NCBI GenBank assembly: GCA_964385705.1
Contig: CAYLQG010000025.1
Coordinates: forward strand, 1 to 16,404
Reading direction: 5' to 3'
Length of the DNA stretch: 16,404 nucleotides
Origin: DATKGN01 sp964385705
Lineage (GTDB): Bacteria; Patescibacteriota; Microgenomatia; UBA10105; UBA927
The first letter of the stretch is position 1; every line of letters begins with the position of its first letter. Below are positions 1 through 5,055 of this stretch, one piece after another. The notes below the pieces were generated by a model, which saw only the letters and a program-made list of their open reading frames with translations, was not told the DNA's origin and searched no databases. Both the position numbers and the translations under genes were made by a program.

Positions 1-422
1 ATAAGTTTGTCTATATGGTTGCCAATACGACAGTGAATGAGTTGAAAATTATTCAGGGAGGACCTGACGGAAACTATCTTGACAGCGGGACATATGATTC
101 AGCAATCATCAATATGAATACTCCCGTGACATTCAATCGTTTCGATGTTAATGAGAATTTACCGGCCAATACCAGTATTCAATATCAAGTGGCTATCGCT
201 AATTCCGTGAGCGGGAGCTGTACGAATGCAAACTATATATTTGTTGGGCCAGACGGAACGAACAACACGAAGTTCGCGACAGGAAGTGCTTTACCTCTTA
301 ACAACAGCGGGACTGGATATCGAAACCCCGGTCAATGTCTCAAATACAGAGCATTTTTATCAACTACCAACTATAACGTGACTCCGACGTTAATGGATAT
401 TACTTTTAATTTTTCCCCATGA
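1..422 (+). CDS. 3' end of an extracytoplasmic, pilus-cluster protein (partial)
   Basis: The reading frame is open from the first base of the window, and codons before the first ATG (position 15) are in frame with no stop. This is therefore the C-terminal part of a longer protein rather than a 135-residue gene. The visible part is rich in Asn, Thr, Ser and Gly with alternating hydrophobic residues, as in a secreted beta-sandwich. It holds two cysteines, in SGSCTN and GQCLKY, that could form a disulfide. The ending CLKYRAFLSTTN...TPTLMDITF resembles C-terminal beta domains I associate with surface and pilin-like proteins of candidate-phyla bacteria. Its stop overlaps the ATG of the next gene (ATGA at 419-422), so it is probably co-transcribed and translationally coupled with the pseudopilin that follows. 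A pseudopilin or adhesin with an N-terminal prepilin signal outside the window is likely, but the exact function is unknown. Confidence 0.7.
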   Translation, partial: KFVYMVANTTVNELKIIQGGPDGNYLDSGTYDSAIINMNTPVTFNRFDVNENLPANTSIQYQVAIANSVSGSCTNANYIFVGPDGTNNTKFATGSALPLNNSGTGYRNPGQCLKYRAFLSTTNYNVTPTLMDITFNFSP

Positions 423-904
423 AACATAGCCGCGGGTTTACCATAGTTGAGCTTCTTATTTATTCCGCAATTCTTGTTGCTTTTCTGTACGTTATGACGA
501 ATATTTTTACGGAAACGCTTGATATGCAGCTTGAGTCAGAAACAGCAAGCGCCGTCAGTCAGGACAGCAGGTTTATCCTCTCAAGGCTCAATTATGATAT
601 CGCGCGGGCATCGTCAGTTACCCAGCCTGCGTCACTGGGCCAACAAACGAGTACGCTTATTTTGCAGATTGGTACGGCAACCTATACGTATACCCTTTCC
701 AACGGAAACCTGCTACTCACGGATCCAATAGAGACGGGTGCTCTCAATAGTTACGGTTCATCCGTATCAAATTTAACATTCAGACGGTACGGGAATGTGA
801 ATGGAAAACCAAGCGTCCGTTTAACCTTTACGCTCACGAGCAAGTCGCAGCGTACAAGCGGCGCGGACTCAGAAGATTTTGAAGCAACCTATGGAACACG
901 CTAA
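419..904 (+). CDS. Minor pseudopilin, type IV pilus / type II secretion type
   Basis: This is a 161-residue prepilin-like protein. The N-terminus MKHSRG/FTIVELL is a class III (prepilin peptidase) signal: a short basic leader, cleavage after Gly6, Phe at +1 and Glu at +5. A hydrophobic helix to about residue 30 follows, which would pack in the pilus core and anchor the subunit before assembly. The rest is a small beta-rich globular domain (about residues 70-150). The long helix and beta layout fit minor pseudopilins of the PulJ/PilW kind, though assignment to one subfamily is inference. The gene starts inside the stop of the preceding gene, has no Shine-Dalgarno and overlaps the next gene by 14 bases if that starts at 891, so coupled translation is likely. 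No assembly ATPase or prepilin peptidase lies in the window. Confidence 0.85.
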   Translation: MKHSRGFTIVELLIYSAILVAFLYVMTNIFTETLDMQLESETASAVSQDSRFILSRLNYDIARASSVTQPASLGQQTSTLILQIGTATYTYTLSNGNLLLTDPIETGALNSYGSSVSNLTFRRYGNVNGKPSVRLTFTLTSKSQRTSGADSEDFEATYGTR

Positions 905-1289
905 TCAAACAAACCGCATGAATCGGTCCGGCGGACAGGCGCTTGTAGTATTATTGTTTTACATGATCATTGCTATTACGCTTGCAACGACCGCAATTGC
1001 CGTGGTTGTATCAAATTCGCTTTCAGTCACAAGAAATGAAGACGGAATACTCGCGATGGATATTGCGGAAACGGGGGGTGAAAATGCGATCATCCGGTTA
1101 CTTCGTAATACCGGTTATACCGGTGAAACTTTAGTAATGGGGGACGGAAAAGCTGTTGCCACGGTAAGCGGTACAACGACAAAAACCATTACATCAGTCG
1201 GTACGGTGGATAGTTCGTCACGGACCGTGCAGATTGTCGCCACGTTGACCAATGGTGTATTAACCGTGACATCCTGGCAGGAGTTGTAA
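891..1289 (+). CDS. PilX-like membrane-anchored pilus-cluster protein
   Basis: This is a protein of about 132 residues if started at the ATG at 891. A TTG at 879 gives a longer frame, and an ATG at 918 would begin right at MNRSGGQALVV. The sequence GGQALVVLLFYMIIAITLATTAIAVVVSNSLS is one N-terminal membrane helix after a short polar stretch. It is followed by a Glu-containing helix (AMDIAETGGENAIIRLL) and a small Thr/Val-rich beta domain. This layout resembles PilX-like minor pilin proteins. It lacks the canonical GF(T/S)xxE cleavage site, so processing by prepilin peptidase is uncertain. The gene lies between a clear pseudopilin and the 1292 gene (2-base gap), so it probably belongs to the same operon. 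Function beyond pilus assembly or priming is inferred from context. Confidence 0.7.
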   Translation: MEHANQTNRMNRSGGQALVVLLFYMIIAITLATTAIAVVVSNSLSVTRNEDGILAMDIAETGGENAIIRLLRNTGYTGETLVMGDGKAVATVSGTTTKTITSVGTVDSSSRTVQIVATLTNGVLTVTSWQEL

Positions 1290-1291
1290 CA

Positions 1292-1966
1292 ATGTTTAAT
1301 CAAAAATATATCATTCTTTTTATAGACAGAAACCGTTTTTATCTCTGTAGCGGGGTCGTGTCGAATATCGCGGTTCTCGACGTTCCTGAATCCATTCTTC
1401 ATGATCTGGAAGTTATTCAAAAAGACGGATTTTATACACTTATTAAACAATGGGTAAAGGAGTATGCTCTTGTGGGGTCACAACTTATTATTGTTCTTTC
1501 GACGAGAACATATTTTGAAAAGTTATTCTTAACGGCTGAATATGATCAAATTGAAAGCGATATTCTGAAATTTTTTGATACTGTTCCGTATGAAGCAATT
1601 TGGACGAAAGTTTATCCTGCCGATAAAGGAAAACGCGCCGTAGCGCTTAATAAGTCTCTCTATGAAGCGCTGTATCAGGGATTTGCGCTTCAGGGTGTAA
1701 CGGAAAAAGCTATACTTCCGGAATTTACCCTCGGCGCGTTTGCAGGAAAACAGGCACTTACCGCAGAGACTGCGGAATATGTATTTAAAAATGTCGATAT
1801 TCTCTCAAAACAAAGTCTGTTGGATATCCAGGAGAGTATTACAGCATCTCTACCCCCGAAGGGTGATGCGGCCGTTTCCAAGAAGAAATCCAATCTACCC
1901 GCCTTGTTAGGAGTTTTTGGCATGCTGATACTGATTCTTGTCATATTACTTCTGACCCGTCACTAA
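1292..1966 (+). CDS. Unrecognised protein with C-terminal membrane anchor, pilus cluster
   Basis: This 224-residue protein belongs to no family I recognise with confidence. Residues 1 to about 165 are soluble-looking with mixed alpha/beta character. The first strand, KYIILFIDRNRFYLCSG, is followed by a second strand-rich part around LIIVLSTRTYFEKLF. A basic linker (SKKKS) precedes a single hydrophobic segment, LLGVFGMLILILVILLL (about residues 204-221), and only three residues follow. It should therefore be a tail-anchored protein with its main domain in the cytoplasm. The position just after the pilins and before the pilin gene suggests a role like the cytoplasmic part of GspL or PilM/PilN, which couple the assembly motor to the membrane, but no actin-like ATP-binding motif is evident. 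An AGGAG Shine-Dalgarno lies at 1279-1283, 8 bases before the ATG. Confidence 0.7.
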   Translation: MFNQKYIILFIDRNRFYLCSGVVSNIAVLDVPESILHDLEVIQKDGFYTLIKQWVKEYALVGSQLIIVLSTRTYFEKLFLTAEYDQIESDILKFFDTVPYEAIWTKVYPADKGKRAVALNKSLYEALYQGFALQGVTEKAILPEFTLGAFAGKQALTAETAEYVFKNVDILSKQSLLDIQESITASLPPKGDAAVSKKKSNLPALLGVFGMLILILVILLLTRH

Positions 1967-1969
1967 AAA

Positions 1970-2012
1970 GCCACCTTACTACTTGACAAGGGGTGGCGAC
2001 TCCGAGTACGGT
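1970..2012 (+). promoter_or_regulatory. Promoter for the pilin gene, with a dyad around the -35
   Basis: A perfect TTGACA (1983-1988) is followed after 18 bases by TACGGT (2007-2012), a weak -10 that keeps the conserved T, A and final T. The ATG at 2021 lies 8 bases after this -10, so the mRNA would have almost no leader. No Shine-Dalgarno is present. GCCACC (1970-1975) and GGTGGC (1992-1997) form an inverted repeat flanking the -35, which could be a protein-binding site. It is not followed by a T-run, so it is not a good terminator. Confidence 0.45.
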
Positions 2013-2020
2013 TAAAGTAT

Positions 2021-2494
2021 ATGAAACACTATCTGCCCGTTGGGCGTCGGGGCTTTACGCTCATCGAGTTACTTGTTGTCATCGGTATCTTGGCGGTACT
2101 GTTGGCAATTACATTGATCGCCATAAATCCTGCACGACAATTTGCGCAAGCAAATAATACGAAGCGTGCAAGCGATGTCAATGCGCTCTTAAACGCAATT
2201 GATCAGTACGCTGCGGATAATAAAGGTGCGCTTCCAGCAGGAATTGACACCACGGTGAAGAATATTAGCGACACCGGTGCCAATATCTGTGATGCTTTGG
2301 TCACAAAGTATCTGGCTGCGCTTCCGGTCGATCCATTATTAAATAATGGAACGCCGATATCACAGGTGAGCGGAGCATGTCCGACACCGTATGATACAAA
2401 TTATACGGTCATCAAGAGTGCGAATGACAACCGTATCACCGTATCAGCTCCGGCGACTGAGCTTGGAGTACCGGCAATCTCGGTAACGAGATAA
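2021..2494 (+). CDS. Type IV pilin-like protein (probable major pilin)
   Basis: This 157-residue prepilin has an 11-residue basic leader ending in RRG, then FTLIELLVVIGILAVLLAI. That is the textbook prepilin peptidase site (cleavage after Gly11, Phe+1, Glu+5) and hydrophobic helix. The helix continues through INPARQFAQANNTKRASDVNALLNAIDQYAADN to about residue 67, as in pilin alpha-1. A small globular domain follows with cysteines at 90 and 120, which could form the pilin disulfide loop. The helix motif AINPARQ...A...R.SDV.A...A is familiar from many pilins of candidate-phyla bacteria. It has its own putative promoter and is followed directly by a strong terminator, so it can be expressed apart from the minor pilin genes upstream. 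Major-subunit status is inferred from this separate expression and the canonical signal. Confidence 0.9.
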   Translation: MKHYLPVGRRGFTLIELLVVIGILAVLLAITLIAINPARQFAQANNTKRASDVNALLNAIDQYAADNKGALPAGIDTTVKNISDTGANICDALVTKYLAALPVDPLLNNGTPISQVSGACPTPYDTNYTVIKSANDNRITVSAPATELGVPAISVTR

Positions 2495-2515
2495 AGAGGG
2501 AATTAGCGTATAAAC

Positions 2516-2542
2516 AAAAAACCCCGCGAAAGCGGGGTTTTT
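2516..2542 (+). terminator. Rho-independent terminator after the pilin gene
   Basis: The stem CCCCGC (2522-2527) pairs with GCGGGG (2532-2537) around a GAAA tetraloop. It is extended by an A-run (2516-2521) against TTTTT (2538-2542). It lies 21 bases after the pilin stop. The A-tract also allows partial function on the minus strand for uppP, which ends at 2698. Confidence 0.92.
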
Positions 2543-2697
2543 GGTGACTTCATGGGAAGACTGTGTTAATTCGGACTAACCATTAGGGAGTTGAAATTGC
2601 CCTTAGGGCCGTAAACACAAGAGAGCATATTCGCTATCAAATTGTTCGTATGTTTTTGAGGCTGCACCCGACAATTATCAGACTATCCTTTCAGGCG

Positions 2698-3480
2698 TTA
2701 CCGAAGTACAAAGAATGCATAGAGGACGGCAACAAGGATGCGGTACACACCAAACGGGATAAAGGTGTGTTTTTTGACGAATCCGATGAACCATTTGACG
2801 ACGACGAGCGCTGAGATAAATGCTCCGATAAGCCCGATTCCCAATAATTCATATTGATTACCGGTGAAATGTCTCCCGCTTTTGAGGAAATCCAATCCAG
2901 TCGCAGCTGCCATAGTGGGGATAGCAAGTAAAAATGAAAATTCAACGGCCGGGTCGCGTTTTATCCCTAGTAGTAATGCACCAACAATGGTCGCCGCTGA
3001 TCGTGAAACGCCGGGAATAACGGACAATGATTGAGCACAGCCTATTAGGAACGCCTGTGTATAACTCATATCGTTGATGTTTTGTTTATGATCCACAGAT
3101 TCTTTGTGAAATATCTCTAAGAGGATGAGAAGGAGGCCTCCGATCCCCAGGCTCCATACCACAATCCATGGGTTTCCCAATAAAACACTCTTAATAAATT
3201 TGTACAATACTAAACCGACTATTGCTGTTGGAATAAACGCGAGTGCTACGCGATAAAAAGTCTCCTTATTCATGAGTAGTTTTTTCCAATAAAGAACTAA
3301 AACAGCCAAAATAGCACCGAATTGGATAATAATTTCGAAACTTTTGAGAAAATCGGTTTCCTGTAATTTGAGGAGTGAACTTACAAGCTCCATGTGCCCG
3401 GTACTTGAAATCGGGAGGAATTCGCTGATGCCTTCAACGAGCGACAGGATGATTGCATGAATAATGTTCATAAACCACAT
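2698..3480 (-). CDS. uppP: Undecaprenyl-diphosphatase (BacA/UppP family)
   Basis: This is a 260-residue integral membrane enzyme that removes one phosphate from undecaprenyl pyrophosphate, returning the lipid carrier to peptidoglycan and glycan synthesis. High activity also confers bacitracin tolerance in other bacteria. Two family signatures are intact: EGISEFLPISSTGH (residues 16-29, with the paired glutamates and the Ser/His of the active site) and PGVSRSAATI (156-165, with the catalytic Arg160). The hydrophobic profile supports seven or eight helices and the length is normal for the family. Two in-frame starts exist, MWFM and MNII, three codons apart. No Shine-Dalgarno precedes either. 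A TATGAT at 3497-3492 (minus strand) could be the -10 of a very short leader. The product would feed the two penicillin-binding proteins encoded further right. Confidence 0.95.
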   Translation of the reverse strand: MWFMNIIHAIILSLVEGISEFLPISSTGHMELVSSLLKLQETDFLKSFEIIIQFGAILAVLVLYWKKLLMNKETFYRVALAFIPTAIVGLVLYKFIKSVLLGNPWIVVWSLGIGGLLLILLEIFHKESVDHKQNINDMSYTQAFLIGCAQSLSVIPGVSRSAATIVGALLLGIKRDPAVEFSFLLAIPTMAAATGLDFLKSGRHFTGNQYELLGIGLIGAFISALVVVKWFIGFVKKHTFIPFGVYRILVAVLYAFFVLR

Positions 3481-3528
3481 GATACATGAAAATCATAAAG
3501 TCTGCAGTAGGTAAAATACCCTGTTGCA

Positions 3529-3557
3529 TTGCTCCATAGTGGTCAATATGATATAAT
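3529..3557 (+). promoter_or_regulatory. Promoter for the RRM gene
   Basis: TTGCTC (3529-3534) and a perfect TATAAT (3552-3557) are 17 bases apart. TG at 3549-3550 makes an extended -10 (TGATATAAT). Transcription would begin near 3564, giving a leader of about 150 nt before the ATG at 3717. Confidence 0.65.
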
Positions 3558-3566
3558 TTCACTGAC

Positions 3567-3608
3567 CCGTTCGATAGACTCAGGGTCGTCTTGAGCGTAG
3601 TCGAACGG
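3567..3608 (+). repeat. Palindromic element at the 5' end of the RRM leader
   Basis: CCGTTCGA (3567-3574) is the exact complement of TCGAACGG (3601-3608). Inside lies a second stem, CTCAG (3579-3583) with TTGAG (3591-3595, last pair G-T), around a GGTCGTC loop. The right arm, TGAGCGTAGTCGAACGG, resembles a short dispersed palindrome (TGAGCGxAGTCGAA) that I recall from many bacterial genomes including candidate phyla. That resemblance is from memory. It begins only about 3 bases after the predicted transcript start. Confidence 0.6.
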
Positions 3609-3665
3609 ATGACCTAGGAAAAAAGTGTTGGCCCACGTCTTGGAATTACGAGCATACTCGTACCA

Positions 3666-3712
3666 TTCTCTTTAGGCGTCGATGTCCCCTTTAAGTCCTA
3701 AGGAGAAAGGAG
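3666..3712 (+). promoter_or_regulatory. Stem near the ribosome binding site, with duplicate Shine-Dalgarno
   Basis: TTCTCTTTAGG (3666-3676) pairs with CCTAAGGAGAA (3697-3707) to give 11 pairs including one G-U, around a 20-base loop. The 3' arm contains an AAGGAG that would be hidden. A second AGGAG (3708-3712) lies just outside the stem, 4 bases before the ATG at 3717. Folding could tune translation, for example with temperature or by binding of the encoded RNA-binding protein. That role is inference. Confidence 0.5.
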
Positions 3713-3716
3713 CAAT

Positions 3717-3983
3717 ATGGCAACTAATCTATTCGTCGGAAATCTTCCGTACACAATGGATAGCAAACGTCTTGAAGAAGTGTTTGCTCAAGCCGGAACA
3801 GTCGTTTCAGCGAAAGTGATCTCTGATAAATACTCAGGCCGATCACGAGGTTTTGGTTTCGTCGAAATGTCCAGTGAAGAAGAAACCAAGAAAGCTATCG
3901 AAATGTTCAACGGCAAAGATGTTGATGGACGCCCGTTGGTCGTCAATGAAGCACGACCTCGCGAAGAGCGACCACAACAGTAA
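3717..3983 (+). CDS. Single-RRM RNA-binding protein
   Basis: This 88-residue protein is almost entirely one RNA recognition motif. The RNP2 strand is LFVGNLP (about residues 5-11) and the RNP1 strand is SRGFGFVEM (43-51), with the aromatic residues that stack on RNA bases in place (Phe6, Phe46, Phe48). The fold is completed by EVFAQAGTVVSAKVISD and ETKKAIEMFNGKDVDGRPLVVNEARP. The short basic tail ends PREERPQQ and lacks the glycine-rich region found in some cyanobacterial relatives. Small bacterial RRM proteins of this type are RNA chaperone-like and, in cyanobacteria, cold-induced. The gene stands alone with its own promoter, a long folded leader, a strong Shine-Dalgarno and a terminator. 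This isolation suggests high, regulated expression. The target RNAs are unknown. Confidence 0.95.
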   Translation: MATNLFVGNLPYTMDSKRLEEVFAQAGTVVSAKVISDKYSGRSRGFGFVEMSSEEETKKAIEMFNGKDVDGRPLVVNEARPREERPQQ

Positions 3984-4003
3984 TCTTTGATTACTTTGAA
4001 ATT

Positions 4004-4030
4004 AAAACCCCGTCGTAAGGCGGGGTTTTT
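4004..4030 (+). terminator. Rho-independent terminator after the RRM gene
   Basis: CCCCGTC (4008-4014) pairs with GGCGGGG (4019-4025), including one G-T pair, around a GTAA tetraloop. AAAA before it and TTTTT after it (4026-4030) complete the signal. It lies about 20 bases after the RRM stop. Its 3' side, GCGGGGTTTTTGGTG, is identical to that of the pilin terminator. Confidence 0.92.
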
Positions 4031-4040
4031 GGTGGTCTAT

Positions 4041-4069
4041 TTGCCATCCCTGCACCACTTTGATACCAT
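4041..4069 (+). promoter_or_regulatory. Promoter for the YkuK-family gene
   Basis: TTGCCA (4041-4046) and TACCAT (4064-4069) are separated by 17 bases, with TG at 4061-4062 giving an extended -10. The ATG at 4079 lies 9 bases after the -10, so transcription would begin only 2-3 bases before the start codon. No Shine-Dalgarno is present. Confidence 0.5.
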
Positions 4070-4078
4070 ACCTGTCGT

Positions 4079-4549
4079 ATGTTTCAAAGTCCTACATACG
4101 GAGCGCTTGGGCTGCCTCAAATACGGGAACATATCCTCGGTTTTCTCAAGAAGGATCCGAAAAAAGAATACCATATCGTTATCGGTACTGATTCCCAACC
4201 GCACAACGGGTCAGGTGTGGATTTTGTCACCGCCATCGTCATTCATCGGGTGGGAGTGGGAGGCATCTATTTTTGGAAGCGTGTCGTCAATAAAAAACGC
4301 TACGTGTTGCGGCAGCGGATGTATGAAGAGGCCACTCTGTCACTTGATATGGCAGAAGAAGTCCTTACACTTTTCCAAAAAGATGGAATCACAAAATATG
4401 ATCTGGAGATCCATGTTGATATCGGCGCAAAAGGTGATACGCGCGAGATGATTGCGGAGATTGTCGGCATGATACGGGGAAGCGGGTATGCCGTTAAAAC
4501 TAAGCCGGAAAGTTATGCAGCAAGTAAAGTAGCAGACAGGTATACTTGA
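4079..4549 (+). CDS. ykuK: YkuK-family RNase H-like protein (DUF458)
   Basis: This 156-residue protein has the family's opening SPTYG (residues 4-8). Next come HIVIGTDSQ (32-40, first strand with Asp38), FVTAIVIHRVGVGGIYFW (49-66), LEIHVDIGAKGDT (109-121, with Asp114 and Asp120), and a C-terminal ESYAASKVADRYT (144-156, with Asp153). Asp38, Glu84, Asp114 and Asp153 are placed like the metal-binding acids of RNase H-like folds. Assigning them as catalytic is inference, and no substrate is known with certainty for the family. The length matches B. subtilis YkuK closely. The cupredoxin-like gene follows 15 bases later with a strong Shine-Dalgarno, so the two may share a transcript. An overlapping frame at 3987-4451 is judged a shadow. 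Confidence 0.85.
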   Translation: MFQSPTYGALGLPQIREHILGFLKKDPKKEYHIVIGTDSQPHNGSGVDFVTAIVIHRVGVGGIYFWKRVVNKKRYVLRQRMYEEATLSLDMAEEVLTLFQKDGITKYDLEIHVDIGAKGDTREMIAEIVGMIRGSGYAVKTKPESYAASKVADRYT

Positions 4550-4564
4550 AACGGAGGTGAGAAG

Positions 4565-5047
4565 ATGAATAATAAACTTTTTTTCGGACTACTTATTATA
4601 TGTGCCGGAATATTAGTCGGGTGGTTTCTCCTTAGGGGAAGTGTCCCGTCAACGGTGAGTAATCAAGTGAATCCCACCGGTATTCCTTCACAATCACGGA
4701 GTCAATATACGCTCGGATACTCAGGGCCATCAGCTTCCGTAGAACCGATGGCAAAAGGCGGAGGCGCCATAAGAGAGGTCGTTACCTATACGGACAGCGG
4801 GTTTGCGCCAACACCCCTCACTGTTAGCGTGGGAACAACCGTAACCTTCGTGAATGAATCCGACCGTGGGATGTGGGTCGCGTCTGATATCTATCCGACC
4901 GATCAACTATTGCCGGCATTCAATGCTCACGCGTCTGTCGCCAAAAGTGGGACATACGAATATACATTTACGAATGTTGGAATGTGGCGATATCACAATG
5001 ACGGAAATCCGTCTGATTCAGGATCGGTTGTTGTAACGGCCAATTAA
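4565..5047 (+). CDS. Membrane-anchored cupredoxin-like protein, copper ligands largely missing
   Basis: This 160-residue protein has an uncleaved signal anchor (residues 5-23, FFGLLIICAGILVGWFLL). A low-complexity linker of about 45 residues leads to a cupredoxin domain (about 71-158). The beta-sandwich pattern SGFAPTPLTVSVGTTVTFVNES (78-99), the SGTYEYTFTNVGMWRYH stretch (128-144) and the final GSVVVTAN are typical. In relatives I recall from candidate-phyla bacteria, histidines follow the FVN strand (HWPAS) and lie in a YHDH motif. Here the equivalent residues read MWVAS and YHND. Only Met103, His122, Met140 and His144 remain as possible ligands, with no cysteine in the domain. Copper binding is therefore doubtful and the fold may serve another role. 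A GGAGGTGA Shine-Dalgarno (4553-4560) is among the strongest in the window. The gene converges with the minus-strand PBP with 8 bases between stops. Confidence 0.8.
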   Translation: MNNKLFFGLLIICAGILVGWFLLRGSVPSTVSNQVNPTGIPSQSRSQYTLGYSGPSASVEPMAKGGGAIREVVTYTDSGFAPTPLTVSVGTTVTFVNESDRGMWVASDIYPTDQLLPAFNAHASVAKSGTYEYTFTNVGMWRYHNDGNPSDSGSVVVTAN

Positions 5048-5055
5048 CCGGATCA

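Noticed and set aside
1970..1997. Hairpin GCCACC/GGTGGC considered as a terminator
   Set aside because: It has only six pairs, a long loop and no T-run. A promoter-flanking dyad is more plausible.
2543..2697. Short gap between the pilin terminator and uppP considered for a small RNA or tRNA
   Set aside because: No cloverleaf, promoter or convincing stem was seen beyond a short GCCCTTAGGGC palindrome. Nothing supportable lies there.
3987..4451. 154-residue plus-strand frame overlapping the YkuK-family gene
   Set aside because: The other frame (4079-4549) gives a clear YkuK-family protein. This one begins inside the RRM terminator region and has no recognisable motif.
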